From NCBI GenBank assembly GCA_041687455.1, contig JAWLBY010000009.1, positions 62,001 to 126,000 on the forward strand: 64,000 nt of DNA. Reading direction: 5' to 3'. This document shows, in pieces, positions 26,024 through 34,265 of this stretch (its first letter is position 1; every line of letters begins with the position of its first letter). The translations under genes and the position numbers were made by a program. The notes below the pieces were generated by a model, which saw nothing but the letters and a program-made list of their open reading frames with translations, searched no databases and was not told the DNA's origin. Origin of the DNA: JAWLBY01 sp041687455 (lineage in GTDB: Bacteria; Pseudomonadota; Gammaproteobacteria; Xanthomonadales; Xanthomonadaceae).

Positions 26024-29000
26024 TCAGCGGCGCAGTCCCTCGATCAGCTTCGCCAGTCGCTTGGCCGAGACCGGCTCGGCCGTTCCGAGCTCCTGCGCGA
26101 ACAGTGATACCCGCAGTTCCTCCAGTGCCCAGCGCAGCGCCTGCCAGTCTGCGGTGTCGGCCCGGCCGGCCGCGTGCGCCTGGTCGAGCGCTTCGACGAA
26201 CGGCAGCAGCTCGAGCATCCGCTGCTGGTCGCGCTGGGCGTCGTTGGCCAGTCGCTCGGCGCGGATCCGCATGCCGCGCAGGTAGCGCGGCAGGTGGCGC
26301 AACCGCTCCGGCGGCGTCCGGCGCAGGAATCCCGGATGCACCAGACCGTCGAGCTGCGCCTGCAGATCGTCGTAGTTGGCGCGCGCGTAGCCCATCAGCG
26401 GCGGCTGCAGACGTGGCTTCAGATCGGCGACTTCGGCGAGGATCGACTCCGCCAGTCGCAGGCGCTCGACCGCTTCCGGAAACAGCCGGCGCGCGGCCTG
26501 CTCGACGGCGGCGTCGAACGCCGCGCGATCGCGGATCGTGCCGAGGTCGACCGCCTGCAGCAGCGCATCGAGCGCCGCGTCGACCAGGTCGCCGCGCAGC
26601 CGTTCCTGCGTCTCGATCGCGGCGTACAGCAGGCCGAGCTTCGGCGCGACCGGCAACTGCCGGCGCGCCTGCCTGATCCGCTCGGCGAGCGCGATCTCGA
26701 GCAGCCGCCGCACGCCGCGCGGATGGGCCAGCGCTGCGTCGGCCGGATCGGCGAACACCTGCAGCGCGGCCGTCTCGCCTTCGTCGACCAGCGCCGGGTA
26801 CGCCGGCACCCCGGCTTCACCCGGCAGCGATGTCGGCAGCGGCTCGCGCGGGAACTCGCGCAGGCCGCTCCGAGCAAGTCCACGCGCAGCCCGCGCCGCG
26901 AACGCCTCGCCGGCGCGCTCGCCGTAACGTACGCGCAGCTCTGCGAGGTCGCGCGTTTCGGCCAGCACGCGACGCTCATCGCGATCGAGCAGGCGCAGAT
27001 TGAACTGCAGGTGAGGATCGAGCTCGACTTCGTCGAATGCGAGCGGCGGCAAGTCGACGCCGGTCGCACGGGCCAGGAAGCGCGCCAGTTCGCCGTGCAG
27101 ATGATCGGCGCCGGGCTGAGGCCAGGCCTCGAAGAAGGCGCGGGCGAAATCCGGCGCCGGCACGAAATTGCGCCGTAGCGCTTTCGGCAAGCCGCGGATC
27201 AGCGCCGTGACCTTCTCCTCCAGCAGGCCAGGCACCAGCCACGACAGCCGCGCGGCATCGAGCGCGTTGAGCAGGTGCAGCGGCACGATCAATGTCGCGC
27301 CGTCATCGGCCGCGCCGGGCTCGAACCGGTACTGGATCGCCAGCCGCGCCGCGCCGAGCGACAGGAGCTTCGGGAACCGATCGCGCTCGCTGCCCTCGCC
27401 CGGCAACAGATCGGCGAGCGACCATTCGAGCGCTTGCCGCTCGGCCGGCGGCAGCCGCTTGTACCAGGCGTCGAGCGCCACCGCGCTGTTCAGATCCGCC
27501 GGCAACCGCTGCAGATACCAGCGGGCCTGCCAGTCCTCGTCGGCGACCAGGCCGGCGCGACGCAGTTTCGCTTCCTCCTCACGCGCCTTGTCCAGCATCG
27601 CCAGATTGCGGGCCAGGAAGGCCGCCCGGGTGTTGACCTCGCCCGGCAGCAGCCCTTCGCGGACGAAGATCTCGCGCGCTTCCAGCGGATACAGCCCGCC
27701 GTAATGGACCGGTTTCTTCGGGATCAGCACCAGCCCGAACAGGCTGAGCTGCTCGGAGCCGATCACCCGTCCCTGTGCCCGCGACCAGTGCGGCTCGAAG
27801 TGCTTGCGGGCGACCAGATGCTCGGCCTGCTCGGCGACCCACTGCGGTTCGATCCGCGCGTTGATCAGGCCGTAGACCCGCTGGGTCTCCATCAGCACTG
27901 CCGACAGCACCCAGTTCGGCGGCTGCTTCGCCAGCTTCGACCCCGGAAACAACTGGAAGCGGCGCCCACGCGGACCCTCGAACACCTGCTTGTCGGTCTT
28001 GTGACCGACCTGGGTCGGCATGCCGGCGATCAGTGCGCGGTGCAGCGCACCGTAGTCGGCCGCCTGCTCGGCCAGCGTCCAGCCGAGCTCGTTCGACTGC
28101 AGCAGCAGTTGGCGGTGCAGTTCGCGCCATTCACGCATCCGCATGAAGCTCAGGAAATGCCGGCCGCACCAGTCGCGCAACTTCGACTGCGTCAGCGCCT
28201 CATGCTCGGCCTGGTAGGCCGTCCACAGGTTCAGGATGCCGACGAAATCGGACTTCGGATCGGCAAATGCATCATGCGCGGTGTCGGCCTGCTGGCGCGC
28301 GTCGGCCGGCCGCTCGCGCGGATCCTGGATGCCGAGGAACGCCGCGATCACCAGCAGCTCGCGCAGTGCGCCGAGCCCGTTCGCGGCGATCAGCATCCGC
28401 GACAGCTTGACGTCGATCGGCAGCCGCGCCATCTGCCGACCGGTCGCGGTCAGCTTGCGCTCGGCATCGACCGCGGCGAGTTCGGAGAGCTGTTGCCAGC
28501 CGTCGGCAACCGCGCGCGGGTCGGGCGGGTCGAGGAACGGAAATTCGTCGATCCGGCCGAGGCCGAGGCTCAGCATCCGCAGGATCACACCGGCCAGTGC
28601 TGCGCGGCGAATCTCCGGGTCGGTGTACTGCGGCCGCGCCAGGAAGTCGGGCTCGTCATACAGGCGGTAGCAGACGCCGGCGGCGACGCGGCCGCAGCGG
28701 CCACGGCGCTGGTCGGCGCTGGCCCGCGAGATCGGCTCGATCTGCAGCCGGTCGAGCTTCTGCCGCGGGCTGTAGCGCTTGACCCGCGCGATGCCCGGAT
28801 CGACGACATAGCGAATCCGCGGCACCGTCAGCGAGGTTTCGGCGACATTGGTCGCCAGCACGATGCGCCGCTGCGAACCCGGACTGAACACCCGATCCTG
28901 GTCGCGCGCCGACAGTCGCGCATACAGCGGCAGCACTTCGGTATGCCGATACTGCCGCTTCGACAATGCCCGGTGGGCGTCGTGGATCTCGCGCTCGCCG

Positions 29001-29980
29001 GGCAGGAACACCAGCACGTCGCCGAGCGGGTCCTCGCGGGTGATCTCGTCGATCGCGGCGACGATGCGCTGTTCGAGCGAGAAGCCTCCCCGATCGTCAT
29101 CCCGACGAAAGCCGGGATCCACTTTCGCACTTCTCCGCCCGGCCGGCTCGGTGTCACGAGCAGAATGGATCCCGGCTTTCGCCGGGATGACGGCAGAAGA
29201 CGCGCTGTCAGTGCTGCCGACTCCATCGAACGGCCGATAGCGCACCTCGACCGGATAGCTGCGGCCTTCCACCGACAGCACCGGCGCGTCGTCGAAATGC
29301 TTCGCGAAACGTTCGGTGTCGATCGTTGCCGACGTCACGATCAGCTTCAGGTCACGACGCTGTTTCAGCAGCCGTTTCAGATAGCCGAGCAGGAAGTCGA
29401 TGTTGAGCGAACGCTCGTGGGCCTCGTCGACGATGATCGTGTCGTAGCGGGACAGAAAGCGGTCCGACTGGATCTCGGCCAGCAGGATGCCGTCGGTCAT
29501 GAACTTGATCGCGGTGTTCTCGCCGACCTGCTCGGTGAAGCGGACCTGGTAGCCGACCAGCGATCCCATCTCGACGCCGAGCTCCTGCGCGACCCGCCGC
29601 GCGACCGAGCGGGCCGCGATCCGGCGTGGCTGGGTGCAACCGATCATGCCGGCGGCGCCGCGACCGGCGGCCAGGCACATCTTCGGCAACTGGGTGGTCT
29701 TGCCGGAGCCGGTTTCGCCTGCGATCACGACGACCTGGTGTCGGCGGATCAGCTCGACGATCCGCTCGGCCTCGCGGGCGACCGGAAGGTCGGCATCGAA
29801 CAGCGGCGACGGCAACGCCGCCGCGCGCCGCTCGCGCTCGGCGATCGATACCGCCAGCGCCTGCTGCAGCGCGGCTTCGTCTTCACCGCGCTTCGACTGT
29901 TCGAAGCGTGACAGCAGGCGGCGCAGGCGGCCGTAGTCGCGGCTCAGACCGCGGCGGAGTTCGGAATGCAGGGAGCGCAT
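26024..29980 (-). CDS. hrpA: ATP-dependent RNA helicase HrpA
   Basis: This 1318-residue DEAH-box helicase of the HrpA type acts on mRNA and collided ribosomes. Motifs in order are GETGSGKT at residues 88-95, DEAH at 185-188, SAT at 217-219, LPLYARLSARDQ, NVAETSLT, QRRGRCGR, and the long HrpA C-terminus with DUF3418-like sequence. Length is close to E. coli HrpA (about 1300). Between RecA-like domains 1 and 2, residues about 262-297 (VIPAKAGIHSARDTEP and VDPGFRRDD) are encoded by a palindromic repeat inserted in frame. Homologues have only a short variable linker at this point. The rest of the gene is intact, so the enzyme is probably functional. Confidence 0.95.
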   Translation of the reverse strand: MRSLHSELRRGLSRDYGRLRRLLSRFEQSKRGEDEAALQQALAVSIAERERRAAALPSPLFDADLPVAREAERIVELIRRHQVVVIAGETGSGKTTQLPKMCLAAGRGAAGMIGCTQPRRIAARSVARRVAQELGVEMGSLVGYQVRFTEQVGENTAIKFMTDGILLAEIQSDRFLSRYDTIIVDEAHERSLNIDFLLGYLKRLLKQRRDLKLIVTSATIDTERFAKHFDDAPVLSVEGRSYPVEVRYRPFDGVGSTDSASSAVIPAKAGIHSARDTEPAGRRSAKVDPGFRRDDDRGGFSLEQRIVAAIDEITREDPLGDVLVFLPGEREIHDAHRALSKRQYRHTEVLPLYARLSARDQDRVFSPGSQRRIVLATNVAETSLTVPRIRYVVDPGIARVKRYSPRQKLDRLQIEPISRASADQRRGRCGRVAAGVCYRLYDEPDFLARPQYTDPEIRRAALAGVILRMLSLGLGRIDEFPFLDPPDPRAVADGWQQLSELAAVDAERKLTATGRQMARLPIDVKLSRMLIAANGLGALRELLVIAAFLGIQDPRERPADARQQADTAHDAFADPKSDFVGILNLWTAYQAEHEALTQSKLRDWCGRHFLSFMRMREWRELHRQLLLQSNELGWTLAEQAADYGALHRALIAGMPTQVGHKTDKQVFEGPRGRRFQLFPGSKLAKQPPNWVLSAVLMETQRVYGLINARIEPQWVAEQAEHLVARKHFEPHWSRAQGRVIGSEQLSLFGLVLIPKKPVHYGGLYPLEAREIFVREGLLPGEVNTRAAFLARNLAMLDKAREEEAKLRRAGLVADEDWQARWYLQRLPADLNSAVALDAWYKRLPPAERQALEWSLADLLPGEGSERDRFPKLLSLGAARLAIQYRFEPGAADDGATLIVPLHLLNALDAARLSWLVPGLLEEKVTALIRGLPKALRRNFVPAPDFARAFFEAWPQPGADHLHGELARFLARATGVDLPPLAFDEVELDPHLQFNLRLLDRDERRVLAETRDLAELRVRYGERAGEAFAARAARGLARSGLREFPREPLPTSLPGEAGVPAYPALVDEGETAALQVFADPADAALAHPRGVRRLLEIALAERIRQARRQLPVAPKLGLLYAAIETQERLRGDLVDAALDALLQAVDLGTIRDRAAFDAAVEQAARRLFPEAVERLRLAESILAEVADLKPRLQPPLMGYARANYDDLQAQLDGLVHPGFLRRTPPERLRHLPRYLRGMRIRAERLANDAQRDQQRMLELLPFVEALDQAHAAGRADTADWQALRWALEELRVSLFAQELGTAEPVSAKRLAKLIEGLRR
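29095..29192. repeat. 98-bp palindromic repeat inserted inside hrpA
   Basis: Two 27-bp arms (29095-29121 and 29166-29192) are inverted copies with one mismatch; the cores are ATCCCGACGAAAGCCGGGAT and its partner. It belongs by sequence to the widespread MITE-like repeats that, when translated, give 'VIPAKAGIH...IPAFAGMT'. It adds about 33 codons to hrpA without breaking the frame. No second copy occurs in this window. Confidence 0.85.
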
Positions 29981-30086
29981 GCTGGATATTGATCAACACT
30001 GCCTATCGCAGCGTTCGGAAGGATTCATTTCACCTTGCGGTGACGGTGGTTAAGCTTACCCGCAGGCCCACCAAGGAGTGCGTGCA

Positions 30087-30566
30087 ATGAAAATCGATAT
30101 CGGCATCAACGAAGAGCACCGCAAGCAGGTCGCCGACGGCCTGTCGGCATTTCTGGCCGACGCCTACACGCTGTACCTGAAAACCCACAACTTCCACTGG
30201 AACGTCACCGGGCCGATGTTCAATGCGCTGCACACGATGTTCGAGACGCAGTACACCGAGCAGTGGGGCGCCCTCGACGACATCGCCGAACGGATCCGCG
30301 CGCTCGGCCACAAGGCGCCGGGATCCTACGCCGAGTTCGTCCGGCTGTCGTCGATCAAGGAGGAACCCGGCGCCACCGACAGCACGCCGGAATGGCAGCA
30401 GATGGTCCGGCAACTGGTGATCGGCAACGAAGCGGTATGCCGCACCGCTCGCCGTGTGCTGGCCGAAGCCGAAGCCGCCGGCGACGACCCGACCGTCGAC
30501 CTGATGACCCAACGGCTGCAGATCCACGAAAAGACCGCCTGGATGCTGCGTTCGTTGCTCGAGTGA
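30087..30566 (+). CDS. dps: Dps-family ferritin-like protein
   Basis: This 159-residue mini-ferritin oxidises and stores iron and protects DNA from peroxide. The ferroxidase ligands are visible: His37 and His49 on helix A (THNFHWNVTGPMFNALH), and Asp64 and Glu68 on the helix of the partner subunit (ALDDIAERI). The start is the ATG at 30087 with AAGGAG at 30073-30078; an upstream start two codons away is less well placed. There is no Lys-rich N-terminal tail, so DNA binding is doubtful. The gene stands alone, divergent from hrpA. Regulation by OxyR or Fur is plausible but no site is clear. Confidence 0.92.
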   Translation: MKIDIGINEEHRKQVADGLSAFLADAYTLYLKTHNFHWNVTGPMFNALHTMFETQYTEQWGALDDIAERIRALGHKAPGSYAEFVRLSSIKEEPGATDSTPEWQQMVRQLVIGNEAVCRTARRVLAEAEAAGDDPTVDLMTQRLQIHEKTAWMLRSLLE

Positions 30567-30593
30567 CCGCGAGCCCCACCTTGGCGAGAACTT

Positions 30594-30684
30594 CGTAGGA
30601 GCGGCTTCAGCCGTGACCGCACGGCGCAGCCCTGCGGCGCGGCCAGCTTCCGACGTGACGGTCGGGGCTGACGCCCCTCCTACG
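30594..30684. repeat. REP doublet between dps and recQ
   Basis: GTAGGAGCGGCTTCAGCCG at about 30595-30613 is followed by an inverted relative, CCCCGAC/GTCGGGG-type, at 30659-30684, with 39 bp between. The pair has the BIME-like layout. It resembles copies at 32654-32679 and 33072-33147. Confidence 0.65.
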
Positions 30685-30763
30685 GAGCTGCGGCGTTTTC
30701 CTATGCGCACGTGCACGCTTCCCCGATCGACGGTTGCGCCCGATCTGCTAGCCTTGCCGCCCC

Positions 30764-32584
30764 ATGAGCGAAGCCGCCCACGAAGTGCTGCGCCGCGTGT
30801 TCGGCTACGACGCCTTCCGCGGCCAGCAGCAATCGATCGTCGACCACCTGACCGACGGCGGCGATTGCCTGGTGCTGATGCCGACCGGCGGCGGCAAGTC
30901 GCTGTGCTACCAGATTCCGGCGCTGCTGCGGCCCGGCACCGCGATCGTCGTCTCGCCATTGATTGCGTTGATGCAGGATCAGGTCGACGCGCTGGCGCAG
31001 CTCGGTGTTGCCGCTGCCTATCTGAACTCGTCGTTGTCGTCGGCAAGCGCTGCCGAAATCGAACGCGACCTGCTCGATGGCCGGATCAAGCTGCTCTATG
31101 TCGCGCCCGAGCGGCTGCTGACGGCGCGCTTCCTGGCGCTGCTGGAGCGGATCGAGATCGCGCTGTTCGCGATCGACGAGGCGCACTGTGTATCGCAGTG
31201 GGGCCACGACTTCCGGCCCGAATACCGTGAACTGAACCTGTTGCACGAACGCTGGCCCGGCGTGCCACGGGTGGCACTGACCGCGACCGCCGATCCGCCG
31301 ACCCAGCGCGAGATCGCCGAGCGACTGCAACTGGCCGAGGCGCGGCGCTTCGTCAGCTCGTTCGACCGGGCGAACATCCGCTATCGGATCGAGATGCGGC
31401 AGAACGGCCCGAAGCAGTTGCTCGACTTCCTGCGCGGCCACGTCGGCGAGTCCGGCATCGTCTACTGCCTGTCGCGCAAGTCGGTCGATGAAACTGCCGC
31501 GGCACTGGTCGCGGCAGGCATCGCAGCCCTGCCCTACCACGCCGGCATGCCGGCCGATGCGCGCGCCGCGAACCAGCGCCGCTTCCTGCGCGAGGACGGC
31601 ATCGTGATGGTCGCGACGATCGCGTTCGGGATGGGCATCGACAAGCCGGACGTGCGCTTCGTCGCCCACCTGAACCTGCCGAAATCGATCGAGGGCTATT
31701 ACCAGGAAACCGGCCGCGCCGGCCGCGACGGCGAAGCGGCCGAAGCGTGGATGCTGTACGGCTTGTCCGACGTCGCCCAGCTCGGCCGGATGATTGCCGA
31801 CGGCGAAGCCTCCGAGGAACGCAAGCGCATCGAGCGGCGCAAGCTCGATGCGCTGCTCGGATACTGCGAAACGGCGCAGTGCCGCCGCGCGGTGCTGCTT
31901 GCGTGCTTCGGCGAGGCGCATCCGGGCCGCTGCGGCAACTGCGACAACTGCCTCGACCCGCCGGTGGTGATCGACGGCACCGTGATCGCGCAGAAGGCGC
32001 TGTCGACCGTCTACCGCAGCGGCCAGCGCTTCGGCGTCGGCCACCTGATCGACATCCTGCGCGGCAAGTCGACCGACAAGGTGCAGCAGTTCGGCCACGG
32101 CCGGCTCAGCACGTTCGGGATCGGCACCGAGTTCGACGACCACGGCTGGCGCAGTGTGTTCCGGCAGCTCGTCGCCGCCGGCCTGCTGCAGGTGCAGGTC
32201 GACGCGTTCGGCGGCCTGCAACTGACCGACGCGGCGCGACCGGTGCTGCGCGGCGAGCGACTGGTCGAGCTGCGCCGCGAACCGGAGCGGCGTCGCGAGC
32301 GCAAGCCGAGAGTCGCCATCGCGAAGACCACATCGGTCGCCGATCTGGACGCGGCCGGACAGGCCCGCTTCGACCGTCTGCGTCGCTGGCGCGCCGACCT
32401 CGCCCGGGAACAGAACGTACCCGCCTACGTGATCTTCCACGACGCCACATTGCGTGCGATCGCCGAACACGCACCGGCGTCAATGCAGGCGCTGGCCGGA
32501 ATCGGCGGCATCGGCACGGCCAAGCTCGAACGCTACGGCGAGGCCTTGCTCGAGTTGCTGGGGGAGCGCGGCACGGTCGTGTGA
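30764..32584 (+). CDS. recQ: ATP-dependent DNA helicase RecQ
   Basis: This 606-residue 3-prime to 5-prime helicase acts in recombination and replication-fork repair. It contains Walker A PTGGGKS at residues 40-46, the DEAH box (DEAHCVSQWGHDFRPEY) at 138-141, and QETGRAGRDG in motif VI. The RQC zinc site is formed by Cys373, 390, 393 and 396, and the winged helix follows. The single HRDC domain at about 525-600 contains FDRLRRWRADLAREQNVPAY. Length and architecture match E. coli RecQ (609). It is flanked on both sides by REP-type repeats and appears monocistronic. Confidence 0.96.
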   Translation: MSEAAHEVLRRVFGYDAFRGQQQSIVDHLTDGGDCLVLMPTGGGKSLCYQIPALLRPGTAIVVSPLIALMQDQVDALAQLGVAAAYLNSSLSSASAAEIERDLLDGRIKLLYVAPERLLTARFLALLERIEIALFAIDEAHCVSQWGHDFRPEYRELNLLHERWPGVPRVALTATADPPTQREIAERLQLAEARRFVSSFDRANIRYRIEMRQNGPKQLLDFLRGHVGESGIVYCLSRKSVDETAAALVAAGIAALPYHAGMPADARAANQRRFLREDGIVMVATIAFGMGIDKPDVRFVAHLNLPKSIEGYYQETGRAGRDGEAAEAWMLYGLSDVAQLGRMIADGEASEERKRIERRKLDALLGYCETAQCRRAVLLACFGEAHPGRCGNCDNCLDPPVVIDGTVIAQKALSTVYRSGQRFGVGHLIDILRGKSTDKVQQFGHGRLSTFGIGTEFDDHGWRSVFRQLVAAGLLQVQVDAFGGLQLTDAARPVLRGERLVELRREPERRRERKPRVAIAKTTSVADLDAAGQARFDRLRRWRADLAREQNVPAYVIFHDATLRAIAEHAPASMQALAGIGGIGTAKLERYGEALLELLGERGTVV

Positions 32585-32653
32585 TGCCGGGCCCGTTGAC
32601 CGAACGGCGGCGGTGGGCGCATTGCAGTCGCTCGCGATCGCGGCGCGCCGCCC

Positions 32654-32679
32654 CTGTAGCGGCTTCAGCCGCGACCGGC
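32654..32679. repeat. REP-like single unit
   Basis: CTGTAGCGGCTTCAGCCGCG followed by ACCGG. It is the same family as the doublets at 30594 and 33072 but lacks the GAG after GTAG. Confidence 0.5.
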
Positions 32680-32806
32680 GACGCCGCGGTCCAACCCTTG
32701 GGCGAGCAGTTCCTTTCGTTTCATCCAGCCTTCGCCTGGTCGTCGCTTGGCAGCCGCAACAGCAACAACGGCCAGAGCGTTTCGGACAGCCCTGCGGGCC
32801 GCCCGA

Positions 32807-32840
32807 GCTACTTTCTCTTGCGTGCCCAAGAGAAAGTAGC
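32807..32840. repeat. 14-bp-stem hairpin repeat
   Basis: GCTACTTTCTCTTG and CAAGAGAAAGTAGC pair perfectly around CGTGCC. The palindrome is embedded in a dispersed repeat and is not followed by a T-tract. Confidence 0.6.
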
Positions 32841-33071
32841 CAAAGAGAAGGGCACCCGGCGTCCGCGCCGGTTGCGCTGCGCGCAACCGGCACCCTGCGC
32901 TACTCGGAAGCGGCCGGCCGGCGCGAACTCGGCCATCCATGGCCTCGAACATGCGCGCCTTTTCCCGTCCGCTTCCTGCGTTGCTCGGCGCGTGACACGG
33001 GCTCTCCCGCGGGGACACCTCATCGCAACATGAGGCCTGCGCCCCGCGAGCCAATGTTCGGAGCGTCGTCC

Positions 33072-33147
33072 CTGTAGGAGCCGCTTCAGCGGCGACCGGC
33101 AAGTGACTACGCAGCGATCACCGGTCGCCGCTGAAGCGCTCCTACAG
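33072..33147. repeat. REP doublet upstream of the Sua5 gene
   Basis: CTGTAGGAGCCGCTTCAGCG starts the left arm (33072-33099). The right arm (33121-33147) is its inverted copy with one base missing. The 76-bp element could form a long cruciform. Confidence 0.7.
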
Positions 33148-33282
33148 CGAGCATGCTGCGGATGCCGGATGCCGGATGACCGCTCCGCGCCCCTTGCCGC
33201 CAACCCATCACTCGCCGATCGACTGCGCGGCCTGCCCCTCATCGATTGCAGCCATCCCTGCATTCCCTCAGCATTCGCCGCC

Positions 33283-34245
33283 ATGACCACACCAACCGCC
33301 ACCGACATCGACGCCGCCGTCACCGCGCTGCAGCGCGGCGAATGCATCGGCCTGCCGACCGAGACCGTCTACGGCCTCGCCGCCGATGCCGACAATGCCG
33401 ATGCGGTGCGGAAGATCTTCGCCCTGAAGGGCCGCCCGGCCGACCATCCGCTGATCGTGCATCTGCCGTCGGTTGACGCGTTGCCACGCTACGCGCGCGA
33501 GATCCCCGCTGCCGCGCGACGGCTGGCCGAGCAGTTCTGGCCCGGTCCGCTGACGTTGATCCTGAAGCGGCAGCCGGGGGTGGTCGACGCCGTGACCGGC
33601 GGCCAGGACACGGTCGGGCTGCGCGTGCCGGCACATCCGCTCGCGCAGCGCGTGCTGGCGCGCTTCGGTCGCGGCCTCGCGGCACCGTCGGCCAACCGCT
33701 TCGGGCGGATCAGTCCGACCAGCGCCGCGCATGTCCGAAGCGAGTTCGGCGATGCCGTGCCGATCGTGCTCGACGGCGGCGACTGCGAGGTCGGCATCGA
33801 GAGCACGATCGTCGACCTGAGCGGCGAGGCGCCGCGCATACTGCGGCCCGGGCGGATTTCGCGAGCCCAGGTCGAGGCGGTGATCGGGCCGTTGGCCGAC
33901 GCGGTCGATGGCCAGGCGCCGCGCGCGTCGGGAACGCTGGAGAAGCACTACGCGCCGCGGACGCCGCTGCGGTTGGTGCCACGCGAGGCGTTGGGCGAGG
34001 GCTCCCCCAAAGCGGTCGTGCTGGCATGCGGCGCCCTGCTGCCGGCATTCCGCGGCATCGCGCTGCCGGCAGAAGCCGACGGCTATGCCCATGGCTTGTA
34101 TGCGGCACTGCGCGAACTCGATGCCATGTGCGCCCCCGAGATCCAGGCCGAACTGCCACCATTCGGTGCGCAGTGGACAGCCGTGCACGATCGTCTGCGA
34201 CGCGCCGCCGCTGGCGCTGGCGCTGGTGACGACATTCCTCGCTGA
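33283..34245 (+). CDS. L-threonylcarbamoyladenylate synthase, long Sua5 type
   Basis: This 320-residue enzyme makes threonylcarbamoyl-AMP from Thr, bicarbonate and ATP, the first step of t6A37 tRNA modification. The YrdC/Sua5 domain (residues about 5-195) has IGLPTETVYGLAADADN, KGRPADHPLIVHL, FWPGPLTLIL, AAPSANRFGRISPT and IESTIVDLS. A linker (SGTLEKHYAPRTPLRLV) joins a C-terminal Sua5 domain, which separates it from short TsaC. The start is the ATG at 33283 (MTTPTATDID), just before the first conserved strand. It lies 20 bp before the TPR lipoprotein gene, possibly co-transcribed with it. Confidence 0.92.
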   Translation: MTTPTATDIDAAVTALQRGECIGLPTETVYGLAADADNADAVRKIFALKGRPADHPLIVHLPSVDALPRYAREIPAAARRLAEQFWPGPLTLILKRQPGVVDAVTGGQDTVGLRVPAHPLAQRVLARFGRGLAAPSANRFGRISPTSAAHVRSEFGDAVPIVLDGGDCEVGIESTIVDLSGEAPRILRPGRISRAQVEAVIGPLADAVDGQAPRASGTLEKHYAPRTPLRLVPREALGEGSPKAVVLACGALLPAFRGIALPAEADGYAHGLYAALRELDAMCAPEIQAELPPFGAQWTAVHDRLRRAAAGAGAGDDIPR

Positions 34246-34265
34246 CCGACAAGCTTGAGGCCGTC

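Larger units (their letters stand above)
32585..33282. other. Repeat-rich non-coding spacer
   Basis: About 700 bp lack a credible gene. They hold a single REP-like unit (32654-32679), a perfect 14-bp stem hairpin (32807-32840) within a stretch known to recur across Pseudomonas and Xanthomonas genomes, a GGCCATCCATGGCC palindrome near 32931-32944, and a REP doublet (33072-33147). Open frames here encode arginine-rich sequence such as YFLLRAQEKVAKEKG, the usual spurious translation of this repeat. Confidence 0.6.

Noticed and set aside
27275..29911. Long plus-strand open frame opposite hrpA
   Set aside because: Antisense shadow of hrpA; its only repeated peptide comes from the palindromic repeat read on the other strand.
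32700..33040. Short open frames containing YFLLRAQEKVAKEKG
   Set aside because: This peptide is the usual false translation of a dispersed non-coding repeat; no start signal and no codon bias.
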